Shown here piece after piece: positions 1-8,757 of a stretch of DNA of 64,000 nt. Each line of letters begins with the position of its first letter. Positions within the stretch are counted from its first letter, which is position 1. Both the position numbers and the translations under genes were made by a program. This DNA is from an uncultured Collinsella sp. (GTDB taxonomy: Bacteria > Actinomycetota > Coriobacteriia > Coriobacteriales > Coriobacteriaceae): assembly GCA_902492935.1 (NCBI GenBank), contig CABUNJ010000002.1, positions 1 to 64,000 on the forward strand, read 5' to 3'. Below the pieces are notes generated by a model, which saw only the letters and a list, made by a program, of their open reading frames with translations, was not told the DNA's origin and did no database searches.

Positions 1-992
1 CCAACATCGGCTGGATGGCCTGGGCCAAGGACGGCGAGGAGGCCGGCACCACCGGTATGTCATGCTCTCTCGAGGCTGTTCAGATTAAGCTCATTAAGAA
101 GGGTACCTCCCATCCTGATACATCGGGCTATCCCCATCTTGAAATACCTACGGTGACGTATTCCGCTCAGGTGAAAGGTGCTTGGCAGAATTATGTCCCT
201 GCCGGAGAGGTGTCCGGTACGACCGGTCAGGGAATTCCCATCACCGGGTTTTCGGCTAAAACTACTTCATCTGTTGCCGGCGGGATTGCTTATCAACTGC
301 ATCTTTCGAATGTAGGCTGGACTTCTGGCAAGACAAACGGGGAGCAGCTTTCGTCTACCGCTGAATCTAATTCGGTTGAGGCTATTAAAATTTCTCTTTC
401 TGGTGACTTAGCAACCTATTTTGATGTTTGGTATAGGGTCCATGTCGATAATGTCGGCTGGCTTGGTTGGACTAAAAATGGTGCCGTTGCCGGTAGCACT
501 GGCTATGGGACGCATGTCCAAGCTGTTCAAGTTCGACTTACAAGGAAGGGCGCCAATGCCCCCGGGAGCACCGTTTCGCCATGTTTGCTTGGGCAGCCTT
601 CTGCGTTTGCAAATCCTATGCAGAAGAAGATTGTTGATCTTGCCCGACAGGTACCGTCTCCTGGCCCGGGATTGTGCTCCGAGTGGATTGCAGATATCTA
701 CGAGCGTGCCGGATTTAGGAACGTCCATACAGATGCCTGCGATTACTACTGGGATTATTGTAAATTCACCGATTATTCTCAGCTGAAAGTTGGAATGGTC
801 ATTGCCGTTCCTTCGCATACGCATACCCGCATGGGCAGCATTTACGGTCACGTTTGTCTCTATATTGGCAATAACCAGGTTATGGATAATGTCGGTCAGA
901 TCAGGACGCTCGATATGGCGTACTGGTTGGATTATTATTCCACCTCATATAAGCCAAAGTGGGGTTGGTATGACAACGTGCCGCTTGCATAG
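1..992 (+). CDS. ChW-repeat surface protein with C-terminal NlpC/P60-like domain (5' partial)
   Basis: The reading frame is open from the first bases and ends with TAG at 990-992; the true start lies upstream. The visible part begins inside a ChW repeat (NIGWMAWAKDG), followed by a further set of three repeats with Gly-Trp cores and a KGANAPGST linker near codon 545. From about nt 615 the C-terminal domain has a Cys in GLCSEWIADIYERAG (codon at 675) and a His in YGHVCLYIGNNQV (codon at 849). This order and context resemble NlpC/P60 or CHAP cysteine amidases/endopeptidases. ChW repeats are known surface modules of clostridia and coriobacteria. I infer an exported cell-wall hydrolase or surface enzyme. 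The N-terminal signal cannot be seen. The exact peptidase family is uncertain because the third catalytic residue was not identified. Confidence 0.75.
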   Translation, partial: NIGWMAWAKDGEEAGTTGMSCSLEAVQIKLIKKGTSHPDTSGYPHLEIPTVTYSAQVKGAWQNYVPAGEVSGTTGQGIPITGFSAKTTSSVAGGIAYQLHLSNVGWTSGKTNGEQLSSTAESNSVEAIKISLSGDLATYFDVWYRVHVDNVGWLGWTKNGAVAGSTGYGTHVQAVQVRLTRKGANAPGSTVSPCLLGQPSAFANPMQKKIVDLARQVPSPGPGLCSEWIADIYERAGFRNVHTDACDYYWDYCKFTDYSQLKVGMVIAVPSHTHTRMGSIYGHVCLYIGNNQVMDNVGQIRTLDMAYWLDYYSTSYKPKWGWYDNVPLA

Positions 993-1042
993 CTGATCGA
1001 AAGTCATGCCTTCGCACAGGTTCTAGCAGTTACTCTGGTTAA

Positions 1043-1081
1043 AAACGAACGGGTCGTTTTGCAACGGTCCGTTCGTTTCTA
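1043..1081 (+). terminator. Intrinsic terminator after the first ChW gene
   Basis: AAACGAACGG (1043-1052) pairs perfectly with CCGTTCGTTT (1069-1078) across a 16-nt loop, followed by a short T-rich stretch. It lies 50 bp after the stop codon and separates this gene from the next ChW gene. The rest of the 993-1170 gap holds a second weaker hairpin (CGTTTTCGG/CCGAAACG around 1099-1130) and the ribosome binding site at about 1159-1165. Confidence 0.75.
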
Positions 1082-1170
1082 TTTAAGTGCCATTCACGTT
1101 TTCGGTATTTAAGCAATTGCCGAAACGATAAATAATGATGCTAAAGATGGTCGATTGATGGGGAAGTCGA

Positions 1171-4100
1171 ATGAAAAAGACGCAACGACTGCTAGCAACG
1201 GCAATGACGCCATTACTGATTCTTCATTGTCTTCTGACGCCCCTTTCTGTCTGGGCTGATTCTTTACCGGTGCAGCCGGAGTCTACTGATTATTCCAATA
1301 GCGCTGCCAGCAGCTCGGAAGACGAGAGTTTCGTCCTAAATGATGAACAGCAGGGGGTTGAAGTCGAGCAGCCGACTGTGTCAGACAATGATTCTCCCTC
1401 ATCCGTTTCTAGCGAGTCTGCTTCCAATGCGACTGATTCGCCGAAACCCGAAAATGATGTATCCGCTGTCTTTGGTTCTGTTTCATACCAGACTCATGTA
1501 CAGGATATTGGCTGGCAGGCTCCCGTTTCAAATGGAATGACGGCTGGCACAACAGGTCGTGCTAAGCGCGTTGAAGCCCTCAAGATCAATCTGCTTTCAC
1601 AAGATGGCACCCCTTTGGGGAATGACAGTATTTCGGTCCAATCACACATTTCCGGGATCGGCTGGGAGCCTCAGCCGGTGGGTAACGGGCAGACATCTGG
1701 AACAGTTGGACAGTCGCGAGCCATCGAAGCGATCAAGCTATCTTTGTCGGGCGGTCTTTCTGACTCGTATGACATTTGGTATCGCGTTCATTCTGCAAAT
1801 GTTGGTTGGCTTGGCTGGGCCTCAAATGGTGAGCCTGCTGGAACACAGGGCTATGCTTATCAGATCGAAGCTATTCAGATAAAGGTGCTTCCAAAAAATG
1901 CTCAAGATGCGCCAGCGCGAGGCGATGCCTTTAGGGACCATTCCCAGGAACCGCCTACTGTTTCCTATCGATCTCATATCTCCAATGTTGGATGGATGGG
2001 TGTTGTCGCGGACGGAAAGACATCGGGGGTCATTGACTCAAGAAATGCAATCGAGGCACTGTCGCTTAGTGTTAATTGGTATGGCCACGGAGGCTCTATT
2101 TCCTCTCGTGCGCACGTCTCTGGCATTGGTTGGCAAAGCTGGTCTTCAGGTACTGTTGGCACGACCGGGCAGTCTCGGTCAGTTGAGTCCGTTCAGTTTA
2201 AGCTCAATGACGAGATATCTGCAACTTACGACATTTGGTACCGTGTGTATGCTTCCAAATTGGGCGGATGGTTGGGCTGGACGTCCAACGGGTCTCCTGC
2301 GGGCTCGGTGGGGAAGGGTGCCGCCATTCAGGGTATTCAGGTTATGTTGGTCGAAAAGGGCTGCTCTGCTCCTGGAGATACAGCGAATCATTTTATTGGA
2401 GCTACGGATGTTCTGAGTGGCAGTTCGTATGGCCTTAATGGCAATAGCTTGGGCACTGTGCAGGGTAAAACGATTTTAATGGGTTCCGAGAGCGGCTCTG
2501 AGCCTTTAACATCGCTTTCTATTTCGTTTGATAATCAAGAGACTTCAGGTTCAATCGGTTATTCAGGCTGCTATGAATTTAGTGGATGGAGCGGAGTTGT
2601 TTCTGACGGTGCCGCGCTCAATTCTAAAAATGATGGCCGTACTTTGAAGGCCGTGAGATTGACTCTTACTGGTGATTTGTCTAATGCCTATGACGTTTGG
2701 TACCGGTGTTTTGACTCCAAAAAAGGATGGCTTGGCTGGGCGTGTAATGGCGCGGATGCGGGGGCAACGATACCGGGTTCATTCCTTAAGGCTGTCGAAG
2801 TAAGGATTATCAGTAAAGGCAGTGGCGCTCCCGGAGTAACGGACGGAGCATTTGTTTCCGATACTTCCGCCGATTGCGCTCATGTTGTTTATCAGGCCCA
2901 TTCCGCTAGCCGTGGGTGGTTTCCATCTGTTTTAGATGGGCAGGATGCCGGCACAACGGGAAAATCGCTTTCGCTTCAAGCTCTGAATGTGGTGCTGGCC
3001 GGTGTGGATGATGATTCTCTGGTTGAGGCACGAGCTCATGTTGCCAATATTGGTTGGCAGGAATGGCGGTCTGCCGGTTATGTTGGGACCGTTGGACAAG
3101 GATTGGCCATTCAGGCTCTTGAGCTGCGCATTAATGGTCCCCTCGCGAATCAGTATGACATCTACTATCGAGTTCATTCGGCTGGTTATGGTTGGTTGGG
3201 TTGGGCCAAAAACGGCGATTCCGCTGGAACTACCGGGTTAAATATCCAGATAGAAGCTGTCCAAATTAAGCTTGTCGCGAAGGGCGGGAATCCTGGCTCA
3301 TCGTCTGCGCCCGCATTTATCTCTGCTCCAGCTCTAACGCTCCAGGCGCATGTCGCCACGCTTGGTTGGATGAATCCCGTTGGCAACGGTGGTGTTGCGG
3401 GCACAACCGGCAGATCGTTTGCTATTGAGGCGCTGAAGTTGAATGTCTCCAGTAGCGTATCGGGCGGTATTGAGTACTCCGCCCATGTACAGGATGTGGG
3501 CTGGCAAGGTTGGACTTCCAATGGGAATGTCGCTGGCACAGTAGGCTGCGCAAAGCGTATCGAGGCTCTTAAGATTAAGTTGACCGGTGATTTATCGAAC
3601 TACTTTGATGTTTGGTATCGAGCATATTGCCAAGACTTTGGGTGGCTCGACTGGACCTCAAATGGGCAGCCTGCGGGTACGTCTAGGATAGGCTGCAGAG
3701 TCGAGTCTGTTCAAGTGAAGATTGTTCCCAAGGGCGCTGGTGCTCCCGGTTCTACTGCGCGTCCGTTTACTGACCAGCCCTTGTTGCCGGCAGATATGAT
3801 GACTATGCTTAATCGAGCTAATAGATATTCGAGCAGCACAAGCTGGCTCATTATGGTTGACAGGCAAGCATGCCGCCTTGGAGTTTTTCGTGGACAGCGC
3901 GGGTCGTGGAGTTACGCTCAATACTGGACTTGCTCTACCGGCGCCCCTAGTACTCCAACGCCTACGGGTGAGTATACCGTCACCGGCAAGGGCTACTCGT
4001 TTGGACATGGGTATACCTGCTACTACTACACGCAGTTTTACGGTGACTATCTGTTCCATTCAATACCGTACTACCAGGGAACTTTTAATCCCATGGACAG

Positions 4101-4206
4101 CCGAATGGGAATGCATGTTTCACAAGGCTGCGTGCGTTTGCCCATTGATCGCGCTAAATGGATTTGGGATAACGTGCCCCTTGCTACCAAGGTGGTAATC
4201 TACTAA
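1171..4206 (+). CDS. ChW-repeat protein with L,D-transpeptidase (YkuD) domain
   Basis: A 1011-residue exported protein. Residues 1-30 form a signal peptide (KKTQR, hydrophobic core, VWA cleavage context). Residues 31-105 are a Ser/Asp/Glu-rich linker. Residues 105-865 carry about fourteen clear and one degenerate ChW repeats, arranged as five successive triplets, most closed by a KGxxAPGxT-type linker. Residues 872-1011 are a YkuD-type L,D-transpeptidase domain: FHSIPYY is followed by the catalytic motif HVSQGCVR at 982-989 with Cys987. These enzymes make 3-3 peptidoglycan cross-links or attach proteins to wall peptides. I infer a surface-anchored cross-linking enzyme whose repeats bind envelope or host ligands. 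The start is supported by GGGGAAG at about 1159-1165. A strong hairpin follows the gene. Confidence 0.9.
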   Translation: MKKTQRLLATAMTPLLILHCLLTPLSVWADSLPVQPESTDYSNSAASSSEDESFVLNDEQQGVEVEQPTVSDNDSPSSVSSESASNATDSPKPENDVSAVFGSVSYQTHVQDIGWQAPVSNGMTAGTTGRAKRVEALKINLLSQDGTPLGNDSISVQSHISGIGWEPQPVGNGQTSGTVGQSRAIEAIKLSLSGGLSDSYDIWYRVHSANVGWLGWASNGEPAGTQGYAYQIEAIQIKVLPKNAQDAPARGDAFRDHSQEPPTVSYRSHISNVGWMGVVADGKTSGVIDSRNAIEALSLSVNWYGHGGSISSRAHVSGIGWQSWSSGTVGTTGQSRSVESVQFKLNDEISATYDIWYRVYASKLGGWLGWTSNGSPAGSVGKGAAIQGIQVMLVEKGCSAPGDTANHFIGATDVLSGSSYGLNGNSLGTVQGKTILMGSESGSEPLTSLSISFDNQETSGSIGYSGCYEFSGWSGVVSDGAALNSKNDGRTLKAVRLTLTGDLSNAYDVWYRCFDSKKGWLGWACNGADAGATIPGSFLKAVEVRIISKGSGAPGVTDGAFVSDTSADCAHVVYQAHSASRGWFPSVLDGQDAGTTGKSLSLQALNVVLAGVDDDSLVEARAHVANIGWQEWRSAGYVGTVGQGLAIQALELRINGPLANQYDIYYRVHSAGYGWLGWAKNGDSAGTTGLNIQIEAVQIKLVAKGGNPGSSSAPAFISAPALTLQAHVATLGWMNPVGNGGVAGTTGRSFAIEALKLNVSSSVSGGIEYSAHVQDVGWQGWTSNGNVAGTVGCAKRIEALKIKLTGDLSNYFDVWYRAYCQDFGWLDWTSNGQPAGTSRIGCRVESVQVKIVPKGAGAPGSTARPFTDQPLLPADMMTMLNRANRYSSSTSWLIMVDRQACRLGVFRGQRGSWSYAQYWTCSTGAPSTPTPTGEYTVTGKGYSFGHGYTCYYYTQFYGDYLFHSIPYYQGTFNPMDSRMGMHVSQGCVRLPIDRAKWIWDNVPLATKVVIY

Positions 4207-4237
4207 CTATTCCCGTAAGCGGTGAGAGCTTGTTAGA

Positions 4238-4281
4238 GGGCCCTTTCCTGTTGCCGTAGTCTTGGCAACAGGAAAGGGCCC
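4238..4281 (+). terminator. Perfect 18-bp hairpin between ChW genes
   Basis: GGGCCCTTTCCTGTTGCC (4238-4255) pairs perfectly with 4264-4281 over an 8-nt loop. The position, 31 bp after a stop codon, suggests a terminator. The T-tract directly after it is poor (TTGCCG), so processing or mRNA 3'-end protection is an alternative. Confidence 0.65.
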
Positions 4282-4377
4282 TTGCCGTTGGATTAGGCTC
4301 CTTTTTCTTCGTTCACCTAATTGGTGACATTAATGAAGCTAACTCCCGATAGTATGGTTATTGACGACCGTCTATCT

Positions 4378-4383
4378 AGGAGG
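4378..4383 (+). promoter_or_regulatory. RBS that fixes a TTG start
   Basis: A consensus AGGAGG lies 8 nt before TTG at 4392. The encoded signal peptide begins immediately at this TTG, so the non-ATG start is well supported. Confidence 0.8.
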
Positions 4384-4391
4384 CGATTCTT

Positions 4392-7300
4392 TTGAAAAGG
4401 CAATTTAGAGCATTTATTGTTCTGATTTCCTGCTTCATGACGATGCTGCTTTTGAGCCCTTTGGCTTGTTGGGCAGATCAAAATGTTGGTTCCAACGAAT
4501 ATGAATCCGTTCCAGAGACCCAATCCGACCCCTCGGATCAAACTGCTGCTGTAGCCGATGAAACGGCGCCTTCGATTGATGCTACCGTGGAGCCCAAAGA
4601 GGCGGCCCCGGACGTCAGCTATAAATCTCACATTTCAGGCATTGGTTGGGAGCCGACGTTTACATCGAATGGCTCGACCTCTGGCACAACAGGCCAGTCC
4701 CGTAGGCTTGAAGCACTCAGGGTTTCCCTCCCTAATTCAGAAGACCTTGGTATCGAATACCGCTCTCATGTTCAAAATGAAGGCTGGCAGGATTGGGTTT
4801 CTAATGGAGCCGTCTCCGGCACAACGGGAAAGGGCCTTCAGATTGAAGCCGTCGAGCTCAAGCTGACGGGCAACAGGGCGGCTTCTTATGACCTGTATTA
4901 TCGCGTTCATGCTTCTAATTTCGGCTGGCTTGGATGGACTTCAAATGGGTCGACTGCGGGAACCACCGGTTGGTCTTATGCCGTTGAAGCAATACAGATC
5001 GTCATTGTAAAAAAGGGTGACGCGGCGCCCGGCGATACTGCTGGTGCCTATGTCCCATATGTCTTTAATTGCTCTCTTTCTCAGGTTGGGGAGACGACTA
5101 AAGTAACCCTGAATATTCCGCAGATCGAGGATATAAAACGACTCGGGATCGCTGATTCGATAAAGGTGGCAGGCTCCATGTCGTATGGAGGGAGGGTCAC
5201 CCGTTCCGTCTCAAGCACGATTGCACTCGGAGATCTGGGCTCTAGCTCCAGTGAAATTGAATTTAGCGATTATGGTCCGTTTGACGTTACGTTGCAGTAT
5301 TTGAAGAACGGAAACATCGTTCAAGAGGACCATCAGTCAATTGGCATTTCTGCGAGTGAGTACAACCTTGCCCCTTTGAGTGCTTCTTTCCCCGTTGTTC
5401 TCTATTCGCTATCTTTCTGGGATATCAGTACCTCTTCTGCTGGAACGACCGTTCCGTCAATTGTAATGCTCGATCGTCCAAGTGCCTATAACTGGAACTC
5501 GCTTCCATTCGGGATGTACGGTCTTCCGTATCTGACTCATGAGGAGAATGCTTCTAGTTCGAGCTATCAGGCGTTCGCGGATTATGTCGCTGCTCTCTAC
5601 AAGATCAATCCCAAGGCAAAGTTCAATCTGTATATCAATGACATCACCTGTTCGTTGATCCATAGGATGATTTACGCCAACAAGATTCCCGCAGGCCAAT
5701 ACTCCATTCGGCTGTTGTCCGATGGATCCGCCACGTATGTCTTTACCAACGAAGCCTTTGACGTTAAGGATCCAGATTCTAAGCAAGCGGAGCTGATTAC
5801 TTTATGGAACGCCGCCAAGAATAAGGAATACGAAACCGGTGAGGTCTCAAAGTCGTATAGCGATTATCACGATCACTGGGATTCTATGTATGCCGTGCTG
5901 AGTATTGAGCCTGGCACTCAGTGGTGGATGACTCGAACGAATCTGTTTACGAGTGGTGACGATAATGCCTTTGCGAATAAGATCGCGTCCGATCCCGGCG
6001 TTAAGAAGGTGAATGTTTCGGGCATGCTTACGAGCCTGCAGAATAGGGGAGAGGATACAGTCCAAGCGTTTAAGGCGCTGTACAACTTTAACGATGGCTA
6101 TTTTGATGCGGCGACTCAGCAGGGCAAAAAGGTAATGATGCTGCTTGGAACGTACGTTTCTTACGAGCAGAATTTTGACGACTATGCCAACTTGACCGAA
6201 GTTATCTATGGCGATGACTATTTGTATTATTACAAGGGGCATCCAAACACACCGACGGGTATGTATCCCCAAAAGCAGGAACAGCTTGACCGTCTTGGCA
6301 TTACCGATGTCGATTCTTCCGTCGCTGCAGAGCTGATCCTCTTCTTTAATCCGGAGATCGGTCTGTCTGGTTATGGGTCTAGTACGTATAACTCGACCAG
6401 TGCCGATGCTGCTGGTGGACTTTGGAATTCCACAAAGGCCGAGGCCTTGAAGCCGGGTGCCGTCATCGATTATTCCATTATGGATTGGTTTGCTTCTCCG
6501 ATTACCGAAGACACGGATGCTGCTATCAGATCCCTTTGCAAACAGGGAGACTCTTGCTATCTCGTAGAGTTTTCGGATTCCATACTTGCTTCGGCAAATT
6601 ACGACTTTGCTATCTATTCGCACAATAGCGGTGCTCTGACTTATTTCAAGAAGGGCGAGTCGGGCTATGATGTTGTTAAGGTGTCACGAGGCCCTCTTGA
6701 CGTCTTGGCAACTTCGCATGTTTCAAATGACGGCTGGCAATCGGCCTCTAAGGGTGGAAATGCTTCCGGTACCGTTGGGCAGTCAAAAGCCGTCGAGGCT
6801 ATTACTCTCAATCTGCAGAATGCTCCCTATGATGGTGCATTGGAGTACAGGACACATGTTTCCGATTATGGCTGGCAGGGCTATGTGAAGGAGGGGAAAG
6901 TTTCTGGTACTACGGGCCAGAGCAAGTCTGTCCAGGCTATTCAGATTCGCCTGACTGGTGAGATGGCCAATCACTATGACGTTTATTATCGAGCTCACGT
7001 TCAGGATAAGGGATGGCTCGGTTGGGCCTGCAATGATCAAGTTGCCGGAACGACCGGTTTCGTTTTGAGGCTAGAGGCATTTCAGGTCGTTTTGGTCGAA
7101 AAGGGTTCGCCCGCTCCTGGGGATACGAGTCAGCCCTCTATTCAGAGAGCGTTTTCAATCAAGGCACATGTTTCAAACCTTGGTTGGCAGTCGCCTGTTT
7201 ACGAAGGCATGACCGTTGGCACAACTGGCCGAAATCTTGCTGTTGAGGCGTTGACGATTAGCAAGCCTGACCTAGGGTATTCCGGCGGCATCGAGTATCG

Positions 7301-7559
7301 AGCTTACGTTCAAAATATCGGCTGGCAAAAGTGGGTCAAAAATGGAAAGGTTGCCGGTACTACGGGGAAGTCTCTTGCTGTTGAGGCTGTTGAAATAAAA
7401 CTGACGGGAGATCTTGCCAAGCATTATGACGTTGTCTATAGGGCACACGTTCAAAGCAAAGGTTGGCTAGACTGGGTTAAATCGGGCGAGTGTGCCGGTA
7501 CAACTGGTGAGGCTCTGCATCTAGAAGCGCTTGAGGTTAGGCTGGTTGAGAAAAGCTAA
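4392..7559 (+). CDS. Secreted ChW-repeat protein with embedded GT80 sialyltransferase-like domain
   Basis: 1055 residues from a TTG start. Residues 1-28 are a signal peptide (ending ACWA), 29-75 an acidic linker, and 77-217 a first ChW triplet. Residues about 220-335 look like an Ig-like beta domain and about 335-755 a large globular domain; 773-1055 hold two more ChW triplets. The globular domain carries the motif set I know from GT80 bacterial sialyltransferases: LLSDGSATY (Asp444), YYKGHP (His617), AAELIL (Glu647) and GYGSSTYNS (Ser663-Ser664). The spacings (173, 30, 16) nearly equal those of Pasteurella PmST1 Asp141/His311/Glu338/Ser355 (170, 27, 17, from memory). GT80 enzymes use CMP-sialic acid. 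An exported version would lack that donor, so trans-sialylation or sialoglycan binding is possible. The architecture is seen directly; the family call rests on motifs, and activity is inference. Confidence 0.8.
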   Translation: MKRQFRAFIVLISCFMTMLLLSPLACWADQNVGSNEYESVPETQSDPSDQTAAVADETAPSIDATVEPKEAAPDVSYKSHISGIGWEPTFTSNGSTSGTTGQSRRLEALRVSLPNSEDLGIEYRSHVQNEGWQDWVSNGAVSGTTGKGLQIEAVELKLTGNRAASYDLYYRVHASNFGWLGWTSNGSTAGTTGWSYAVEAIQIVIVKKGDAAPGDTAGAYVPYVFNCSLSQVGETTKVTLNIPQIEDIKRLGIADSIKVAGSMSYGGRVTRSVSSTIALGDLGSSSSEIEFSDYGPFDVTLQYLKNGNIVQEDHQSIGISASEYNLAPLSASFPVVLYSLSFWDISTSSAGTTVPSIVMLDRPSAYNWNSLPFGMYGLPYLTHEENASSSSYQAFADYVAALYKINPKAKFNLYINDITCSLIHRMIYANKIPAGQYSIRLLSDGSATYVFTNEAFDVKDPDSKQAELITLWNAAKNKEYETGEVSKSYSDYHDHWDSMYAVLSIEPGTQWWMTRTNLFTSGDDNAFANKIASDPGVKKVNVSGMLTSLQNRGEDTVQAFKALYNFNDGYFDAATQQGKKVMMLLGTYVSYEQNFDDYANLTEVIYGDDYLYYYKGHPNTPTGMYPQKQEQLDRLGITDVDSSVAAELILFFNPEIGLSGYGSSTYNSTSADAAGGLWNSTKAEALKPGAVIDYSIMDWFASPITEDTDAAIRSLCKQGDSCYLVEFSDSILASANYDFAIYSHNSGALTYFKKGESGYDVVKVSRGPLDVLATSHVSNDGWQSASKGGNASGTVGQSKAVEAITLNLQNAPYDGALEYRTHVSDYGWQGYVKEGKVSGTTGQSKSVQAIQIRLTGEMANHYDVYYRAHVQDKGWLGWACNDQVAGTTGFVLRLEAFQVVLVEKGSPAPGDTSQPSIQRAFSIKAHVSNLGWQSPVYEGMTVGTTGRNLAVEALTISKPDLGYSGGIEYRAYVQNIGWQKWVKNGKVAGTTGKSLAVEAVEIKLTGDLAKHYDVVYRAHVQSKGWLDWVKSGECAGTTGEALHLEALEVRLVEKS

Positions 7560-7601
7560 ATATAGATCCAATTTGCCTATATACCAACGCTAATGAAGTG
7601 G

Positions 7602-7639
7602 GGGTGAATTGATGGGGTTGTAGTCCCCTCAATTCACCC
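7602..7639 (+). terminator. Hairpin after the ChW/GT80-like gene
   Basis: GGGTGAATTGA-T-GGGG (7602-7617) pairs with CCCCTCAATTCACCC (7625-7639) with one bulged T and a 7-nt loop. It closes the ChW gene array before the polysaccharide cluster. Only a weak T-tract follows (TCCTTAG). Confidence 0.6.
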
Positions 7640-7775
7640 TCCTTAGTTGCAAGTTATTTGAAAGAGACAAACCGTGCTAGACTTTATCCTTTGTGTAAGG
7701 ATTTCGTTTCGGCCTCTTTCATTAAGTCGTCATCATTAATTTCTATTGGGTGAATTAAGGTGAAGTTTGGTAATC

Positions 7776-8753
7776 ATGAATTTGCTTTATACGGTTGATA
7801 ACAATTTTGTCCCACAGTTGGCCGCCAATATTTGCTCGGTTGTTTCAAATCATTCCGGTATTCAAGACATTACTTTTCATGTCTTCTCTAATGGCATTAC
7901 AGAGGATAACCAGCGTTTGCTCCAGGAGATGGTGACCGAATACAACCAAAACCTTGTATTTTATGATATTTCGAACTTCAAAGATGCTCTCGGGTTTGAT
8001 TTTGATACATCGGGATGGAATGAAATAGTTCTTGCTAGGCTTTTGATGGCACATTTTCTACCTAATGAGATCGAAAGAGTTATTTACCTCGATGGCGATA
8101 CGATTGTTCTTGGGGATATTGCTCTTCTTTGGAATCAAGATCTTAAGGGTTGCGTGGTTGGAATGGTTCCCGAGCCAACGGTCGGCCCATCTCGACTTAA
8201 TGATTTAGACTTAAATGGCTGTCTGTACCACAATGCTGGCGTGTTGCTCGTTGATTTAAAGCAATGGAGATCAACTTGTTGCGAAGATCAATTATTGGAT
8301 TATTGCGAGCGCCGCTCAGGACGCTTGTTTGCGAATGATCAAGATGCTCTAAATGCAGTACTTAAAGATAAGATTTGCAGTTTATCCCCTGCGTTCAATT
8401 ATTCCAATATCTTTGACTACTATCCGTTTATATTCTTAAACTCGTTAATGCCGGGCTTTTCGGATGAAAACAGTTTTAATACCGCAAGATCGAAGCCCAT
8501 CGTTGTCCATTATCTCGGCGAAGAGAGGCCATGGCGGCGGGGGAATACTCATCGCTTCAATAATGAGTATCACTTTTATTTATCAGAAACGTTCTGGAAG
8601 GACGCGAAAGATGAAGATGGTTGGGGCGCTTATTTTCTTGCTTGGCGGACTTTTAATTTCCTAACCAGGCCTTTTCCTCAGCTTCGTTATAAAGTGATCA
8701 GCGGGTTGATTCCCGCATTTCTTAAATATCGTGCCTCGCAAAGAAATAAATAG
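7776..8753 (+). CDS. Glycosyltransferase family 8 protein
   Basis: A 325-residue cytoplasmic glycosyltransferase. The N-terminus NLLYTVDNNFVPQ, the metal-binding DxD in VIYLDGDTIVLGD and the downstream YHNAGVLLVDLKQW are the standard GT8 blocks (retaining transferases that use UDP-glucose or UDP-galactose). It opens the low-GC polysaccharide cluster after a roughly 220-bp gap. The ATG at 7776 fits the family N-terminus. A TTG at 7767, closer to AAGGTG at 7757-7762, is an alternative that would add three residues. The specific sugar and acceptor cannot be read from sequence; a role in a surface polysaccharide or glycoprotein is inferred from the neighbours. Confidence 0.88.
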   Translation: MNLLYTVDNNFVPQLAANICSVVSNHSGIQDITFHVFSNGITEDNQRLLQEMVTEYNQNLVFYDISNFKDALGFDFDTSGWNEIVLARLLMAHFLPNEIERVIYLDGDTIVLGDIALLWNQDLKGCVVGMVPEPTVGPSRLNDLDLNGCLYHNAGVLLVDLKQWRSTCCEDQLLDYCERRSGRLFANDQDALNAVLKDKICSLSPAFNYSNIFDYYPFIFLNSLMPGFSDENSFNTARSKPIVVHYLGEERPWRRGNTHRFNNEYHFYLSETFWKDAKDEDGWGAYFLAWRTFNFLTRPFPQLRYKVISGLIPAFLKYRASQRNK

Positions 8754-8757
8754 GATT

